Assembly (NCBI GenBank): GCA_039185235.1
Contig: JBCDAS010000024.1
Span: forward strand, 1-23,712
DNA: 23,712 bases
From: Thermohalobaculum sp039185235
Lineage (GTDB): Bacteria > Pseudomonadota > Alphaproteobacteria > Rhodobacterales > Rhodobacteraceae
Direction of reading: 5' to 3'
Positions 20,198 to 23,712 of the stretch are shown here, piece after piece. Numbering within the stretch: position 1 is the stretch's first letter; every line of letters starts with the position of its first letter. Below the pieces are notes generated by a model. That model ran no database searches and had not been told where the DNA came from. It saw only the letters and a program-made list of their open reading frames with translations. A program made the translations under genes and the position numbers.

Positions 20198-21183
20198 GCC
20201 TGACACGCGAGACGACCGCGAGCCTCATCGTCATGGCCGGGCTCCTGGGGATTCCGCTCTGGGCCGAGGCCGCGGGTGAACCTTTCACGATCACGCTCGC
20301 CACCCGCGTGGCGCTTTTTGCGCTCGCGGGCATCGGGCTGAATCTCGCGCTTGGCATGGGCGGCATGGTGAGCCTCGGCCATGCGGTGTTTTTCGGAATC
20401 GGCGGCTATGCGATGGGCATTCTGGCGAGCCACGCCCAAAGCTTCACCTCGCTTGCGTCTTGGCCGATCCTGATCGAAGGCACGAAGTCGATGCCGATAA
20501 TCTGGCTGGTGGCGGTGCTGAGCTCGGCCCTGGCGGCGCTGGCCATCGGCGCACTGACGCTGCGCACCTCGGGCGTCTATTTCATCATGATCACGCTCGC
20601 CTTCGGGCAGATGTTTTTCTACTTCATGACAGGATGGCCTGCCTATGGCGGCGAGGACGGGCTGTCGATCTATGTGCGCAACGGCTTTCCGGGGCTCAAC
20701 ACGCTCGATCCGATCCAGTTCTTTGCCATCTGCTTTGTCTTTCTGGCAGGCGCGCTGTGGCTCTACATCCGGATCGATGCCTCTCCCTTCGGCCTCACCC
20801 TCGCGGCCGCGCGTCAGAACGAGGCCCGCCTGCGCGCGGTGGGGATCGACCCGTTCCGCATCCGGCTCGTGGCCTTCACGCTCTCGGGCGCGATCACGGG
20901 GCTCGCCGGCGCGCTTTTCGCCGATCTGAACCGCTTCGTGAGCCCGGCGATGTTCAGCTGGCAGACCAGCGGCGAGATCGTCATCTTCGTCATTCTCGGC
21001 GGTGTCGGGCGGCCGATCGGGCCGGTGGTCGGCGCAGGGCTCTATGTGCTGCTCGAACACAGCCTGGGCGACGTCTCGGACTACTGGCAGATCGTGCTGG
21101 GTGCGATCCTGCTGGCGATCGTCCTCTTTGCGCGCGGCGGTCTGACCGGGCTGGTGCTGGGGCGTCCGGTGCCCCATGGATGA
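20194..21183 (+). CDS. livM: ABC transporter permease, LivM type
   Basis: A 329-residue inner-membrane permease, partner of LivH. It contains ALAGIGLNLALGMGGMVSLGHAVFFGIGGYA in two adjoining segments, the LivM signature around the SLGHA turn, and the cytoplasmic coupling region AARQNEARLRAVGIDPFRIR. About eight to nine membrane segments are visible. The start ATG 20194 lies in an ATGA overlap with livH, and the end overlaps livG by 8 bp, so translation is coupled along the operon. Confidence 0.92.
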   Translation: MSLTRETTASLIVMAGLLGIPLWAEAAGEPFTITLATRVALFALAGIGLNLALGMGGMVSLGHAVFFGIGGYAMGILASHAQSFTSLASWPILIEGTKSMPIIWLVAVLSSALAALAIGALTLRTSGVYFIMITLAFGQMFFYFMTGWPAYGGEDGLSIYVRNGFPGLNTLDPIQFFAICFVFLAGALWLYIRIDASPFGLTLAAARQNEARLRAVGIDPFRIRLVAFTLSGAITGLAGALFADLNRFVSPAMFSWQTSGEIVIFVILGGVGRPIGPVVGAGLYVLLEHSLGDVSDYWQIVLGAILLAIVLFARGGLTGLVLGRPVPHG

Positions 21184-21934
21184 ACCCGCCCCGATCCTGG
21201 AAGCCAGCGGTCTCAGCAAGAGCTTCGGCGCGATCCCGGCCAGCCGCGCGGTGACGCTCGATCTGCGCGCGGGCGAGATCCATGCGCTGATCGGGCCGAA
21301 CGGCGCGGGGAAATCCACCGTGATCAAGCTGATCGCGGGCGATCTGGCGCCGGACGCGGGCCGCGTGCATCTGGGCGGGCAGGATGTGACCACGCTCGGC
21401 ACCGCAGCGCGGGCGCGCGCAGGTCTCGGGCGGACCTTTCAGATCTCCTCGCTGATCCCGGAGGCGAGCGTGCTGCAGAACGCGACCCTCGGCGCCCTCG
21501 GGCGGCGGGCGCAGCCCTACAGGTTTTTCGACCGGGCGCTCCGCGACACGGAGCTGCGACAGACAGCGGAGGCAGCGCTGGCGACTGTTGGACTCGAGGG
21601 CCATCATCAGACGCGATCGGCCGAGCTGTCCCATGGCCAGCGGCGGCAGCTGGAGATCGGCGTCGCGCTGACCCTCGCGCCCAAGGTCTTTCTGATGGAC
21701 GAGCCGATGGCGGGCCTCAGCGCGGAAGGCGCACGGCAGCTGACCGCGATCCTGAGCGACTTGCGCCATACGGCTCCGATCCTGCTGGTGGAGCATGACA
21801 TGGACGTGGTCTTTGCGTTGGCCGACCGGATCAGCGTGCTGGTTTCGGGCGAGATTATCGCCACAGGGCCGCCCGACGCAATTCGCGCCGATCCGGCGGT
21901 CCGGAGCGCCTATCTGGGCGAGCCCACGCCATGA
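21176..21934 (+). CDS. livG: ABC transporter ATP-binding protein, LivG type
   Basis: A 252-residue cytoplasmic ATPase subunit. Walker A GPNGAGKST is at residues 40-48, the signature is LSHGQRRQLEIG (the SHGQ variant usual for LivG), Walker B is KVFLMDEPMAGLS, and the switch His is in LLVEHDMDVV. The C-terminal extension (ITSxGEIIATGPPDAIRADP-like, ending SAYLGEP) is typical of LivG. It starts inside the end of livM and overlaps livF by 4 bp. With LivF it powers import through LivHM. Confidence 0.93.
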   Translation: MDEPAPILEASGLSKSFGAIPASRAVTLDLRAGEIHALIGPNGAGKSTVIKLIAGDLAPDAGRVHLGGQDVTTLGTAARARAGLGRTFQISSLIPEASVLQNATLGALGRRAQPYRFFDRALRDTELRQTAEAALATVGLEGHHQTRSAELSHGQRRQLEIGVALTLAPKVFLMDEPMAGLSAEGARQLTAILSDLRHTAPILLVEHDMDVVFALADRISVLVSGEIIATGPPDAIRADPAVRSAYLGEPTP

Positions 21935-22623
21935 GCCTGCTGCTGCACCTGGAGGGCGTCACCGCCTCTTACGGGCCGTCCCAGGCGCTCTTCGGTGTCG
22001 ATCTGAGCCTCGGCGACGGAGAGGTGATGGCCCTGATGGGCCGTAATGGTATGGGCAAAAGCACCACGATCAAGGTGATCTGCCGACTGCTGTGCCCTTC
22101 CGGCGGCAGCGTCGCGTTTCAGGGGCGCGACATGGCAGCTCTCGCCCCCTACCAGGCCGCGCGCGCGGGGCTGGGCCTTGTGCCGGAGGGCCGGCGCTGT
22201 TTCGGACCTCTCACCGTGCGCGAAAACCTGACTGCCGCGGCCCGCAAAGGGCCTTGGGACATCGCCGCTGTGGAGTCTCTGTTTCCCCGGTTGGGCGAGC
22301 GGCGCGGACAGCTCGCCGCGTCGCTTTCGGGCGGAGAGCAGCAGATGCTGGCGATCGGGCGGGCGCTGATGACCAATCCGCGGCTGCTGATCCTCGACGA
22401 GGCGACCGAGGGGCTCGCGCCCACCATCCGTCAGGAGATCTGGACCGCCATTGCCGGGCTGAAGCAGCGCGACGGGCTCTCGATCCTTGTCGTGGACAAG
22501 TCGCTGAAGGAACTCGGATCCGTCGCCGATTGCGCGACTTTGCTGGAGAAGGGCGCGACCGTCTGGCAGGGACGCTTCGCCGATTTGACGCCCGAAGTCA
22601 CCGACCGATATCTCGGGGTCTGA
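21931..22623 (+). CDS. livF: ABC transporter ATP-binding protein, LivF type
   Basis: A 230-residue cytoplasmic ATPase subunit, last gene of the operon. Walker A GRNGMGKST is at residues 37-45, GLGLVPEGRRCFGPLTVREN is the LivF hallmark, the signature is LSGGEQQMLAIGRAL, and Walker B is LLILDEATEGLAP. The switch region reads ILVVDKSLKEL where most LivF proteins have LLVEQN, a variant seen in some subfamilies. It overlaps livG by 4 bp and ends 17 bp from the stop codon of the converging DUF2853 gene; no clear terminator is seen there. Confidence 0.93.
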   Translation: MSLLLHLEGVTASYGPSQALFGVDLSLGDGEVMALMGRNGMGKSTTIKVICRLLCPSGGSVAFQGRDMAALAPYQAARAGLGLVPEGRRCFGPLTVRENLTAAARKGPWDIAAVESLFPRLGERRGQLAASLSGGEQQMLAIGRALMTNPRLLILDEATEGLAPTIRQEIWTAIAGLKQRDGLSILVVDKSLKELGSVADCATLLEKGATVWQGRFADLTPEVTDRYLGV

Positions 22624-22640
22624 CCGGCCTGCGAGCGGTG

Positions 22641-22982
22641 TCAGGCGTAGACGGCTTCCTTGCCGAAATGCTTGACCAGCAGATAGTAGATCACCGCGCG
22701 GTGCTTTTGCTTTTCCGAAGAGCCATAGGTTTCGATGGCCGCTTTAAGACCGGCTTCGAGCTCGGGCCCGTCGCCGAGACCCAGTTTGCCGATCAGGAAG
22801 TTCTGGCGAACGGTGTCCATTTCGCTGTCGCTGCTTGAGGAGACAAGGGCGGAATCCGGATTGTAGATCGCCGGACCGAGCGCTTCGGTGACCTTGGTCA
22901 AGAGCGCCATATCCGGCGTAACCCCGCATTTTTCGCTCAGGTCCGCTGCATATTTCTCAATCAGTTCATCGCGCTTCGACAT
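22641..22982 (-). CDS. DUF2853 family protein
   Basis: A 113-residue, mainly helical, acidic protein. MSKRDELIEKYAADLSEKCG, MALLTKVTEALGPAIYNPDS, ETVRQNFL-like DTVRQNFLIGKLGL and a C-terminal YYLLVKHFGKE match the DUF2853 family, whose members are small soluble proteins of unknown function in alphaproteobacteria and some others. There is no signal peptide or membrane segment. The start at 22982 is secure: a strong AGGGGAGG lies seven bases upstream. It lies downstream of ahcY on the same strand after 191 bp and may be a separate transcript. Confidence 0.85.
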   Translation of the reverse strand: MSKRDELIEKYAADLSEKCGVTPDMALLTKVTEALGPAIYNPDSALVSSSSDSEMDTVRQNFLIGKLGLGDGPELEAGLKAAIETYGSSEKQKHRAVIYYLLVKHFGKEAVYA

Positions 22983-23060
22983 ATCGGCACCTCCCCTTTG
23001 ATAAATCCCCGTGGTCGAACCATTGATGGGAAGAGGCGTTCACGCAAGAGGCAATGCCGA

Positions 23061-23090
23061 CGGACACCGGCGCACAGCGTCGGTGTGCCG
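23061..23090. other. Imperfect hairpin between ahcY and the DUF2853 gene
   Basis: CGGACACCG (23061-23069) pairs with CGGTGTGCCG (23081-23090) with a single bulged base around an 11-base loop. A second small stem, GCGCTCCC-AAAA-GGGGCGC (23141-23159), lies closer to ahcY. Neither is followed by a T-run, so a terminator role is only possible. Confidence 0.3.
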
Positions 23091-23173
23091 GGCCGAGGCG
23101 GACCCCAAGGCACGTCGGTACGGTCGCTGCAGGAGCCCGCGCGCTCCCAAAAGGGGCGCACAGGGCCGCAGGA

Positions 23174-23712
23174 TCAGTAGCGGTAGTGCTCGGGCTTGAA
23201 CGGACCTTCGGGCTTCACACCGATATAGTCCGCCTGTTCGGAGCTGAGGTCGGTCAGCCGTGCGCCGATCTTGTCCAGATGCAGCTTCGCGACCTTTTCG
23301 TCGAGATGCTTGGGCAGGACATAGACCTTGTTGTCGTACTGGTCGCCCTTGGTGAAGAGCTCCAGCTGCGCCAGCACCTGATTGGTGAAGGAGGCCGACA
23401 TCACGAAAGACGGGTGCCCGGTGGCGTTGCCGAGGTTCAGCAGACGGCCCTCGGAGAGCAGGATCATGCGGTTTCCGTTCGGAAACTCGATCATATCCAC
23501 CTGGTCCTTGATGTTGGTCCATTTGTGGTTCTTGAGCGCGGCGACCTGAATTTCATTGTCGAAATGGCCGATATTGCCGACGATCGCCATGTCCTTCATC
23601 TCGCGCATATGCTCGAGCCGGATGACATCCTTGTTGCCGGTGGTGGTGATGAAGATGTCCGCGCTGCTGACCACGTCTTCGAGTGTCACGACCTCGAACC
23701 CGTCCATCGCCG
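23174..23712 (-). CDS. ahcY: S-adenosylhomocysteine hydrolase (C-terminal part, cut by window edge)
   Basis: The visible 179 codons are the end of adenosylhomocysteinase, which splits S-adenosylhomocysteine into adenosine and homocysteine with bound NAD, keeping the methyl cycle running. AMDGFEVVTLEDV lies in the NAD-binding domain, followed by ADIFITTTGNKDVI, AIVGNIGHFDNEIQ and ILLSEGRLLNLGNATGHPSFVMS, all diagnostic. The C-terminus FKPEHYRY, with the tyrosine and lysine tail that reaches the partner subunit's NAD site, is intact. The full enzyme is about 460 residues, so some 60% of the gene lies beyond the right edge. The ATG at 23707 is internal, not the start. Confidence 0.96.
   Translation of the reverse strand, partial: AMDGFEVVTLEDVVSSADIFITTTGNKDVIRLEHMREMKDMAIVGNIGHFDNEIQVAALKNHKWTNIKDQVDMIEFPNGNRMILLSEGRLLNLGNATGHPSFVMSASFTNQVLAQLELFTKGDQYDNKVYVLPKHLDEKVAKLHLDKIGARLTDLSSEQADYIGVKPEGPFKPEHYRY

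Noticed and set aside
20137..21402. Minus-strand open frame of 421 codons opposite livM
   Set aside because: Antisense shadow; the opposite strand encodes a clear permease with coupled neighbours.

Overview
The window looks like chromosomal DNA of an alphaproteobacterium of the order Rhodobacterales (Roseobacter/Rhodobacter type). The evidence is the GC-rich codon use, the order glyQ - small membrane protein - glyS - PPDK-like gene, small families typical of that order (DUF2852, DUF2853, RDD), bpt, and a liv-type amino-acid ABC operon.

Layout. (1) 1-1893 is a graveyard of mobile DNA. It holds an IS3-family fragment on the minus strand and a second IS3-family element on the plus strand, broken by frameshifts, stops and short palindromic inserts. 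A deletion has fused the second element in frame to the tail of a serine recombinase, whose reading frame runs into the 3' end of a minus-strand tRNA-Thr(UGU) gene at 1881-1956. (2) 2077-2529 is a small NTF2-like gene, divergent from glyQ. (3) 2688-11151 is a tight, probably co-transcribed run: glyQ, a DUF6446-like membrane protein, gltS, glyS, a PPDK-like protein with a degenerate ATP-binding half, and meaB. (4) 11328-12657 holds a secreted SleB-type cell-wall hydrolase and a dihydroneopterin aldolase. (5) 12658-15498 (minus) is glnE, which meets folB stop codon to stop codon. (6) 15588-17998 holds a YbaK-type tRNA deacylase, a DUF2852 membrane protein behind two copies of a 19-bp inverted repeat, an RDD membrane protein and bpt. 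(7) 18095-22623 is a complete livKHMGF-type operon. (8) The right end holds a DUF2853 gene and the 3' part of ahcY, both minus.

How the genes work together. Most are housekeeping: glycine-tRNA charging (glyQ/glyS), glutamate uptake (gltS), control of glutamine synthetase (glnE), folate synthesis (folB), tRNA proofreading, N-degron tagging (bpt), amino-acid import and the methyl cycle (ahcY). Several concern amino-acid supply and nitrogen status.

The least ordinary part is the left end. Six short inserts of 43-48 bp interrupt one IS remnant. They fall into two sequence types that share the same ends (GTGAG...CGAAC). Four are type I. Two are type II, lying in opposite orientations and 35/48 identical to each other. 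They behave like a nested family of small palindromic mobile modules. Other points worth checking are the PPDK paralogue with substituted ATP-grasp residues, the paired operator before DUF2852, and a base-composition step inside glnE.
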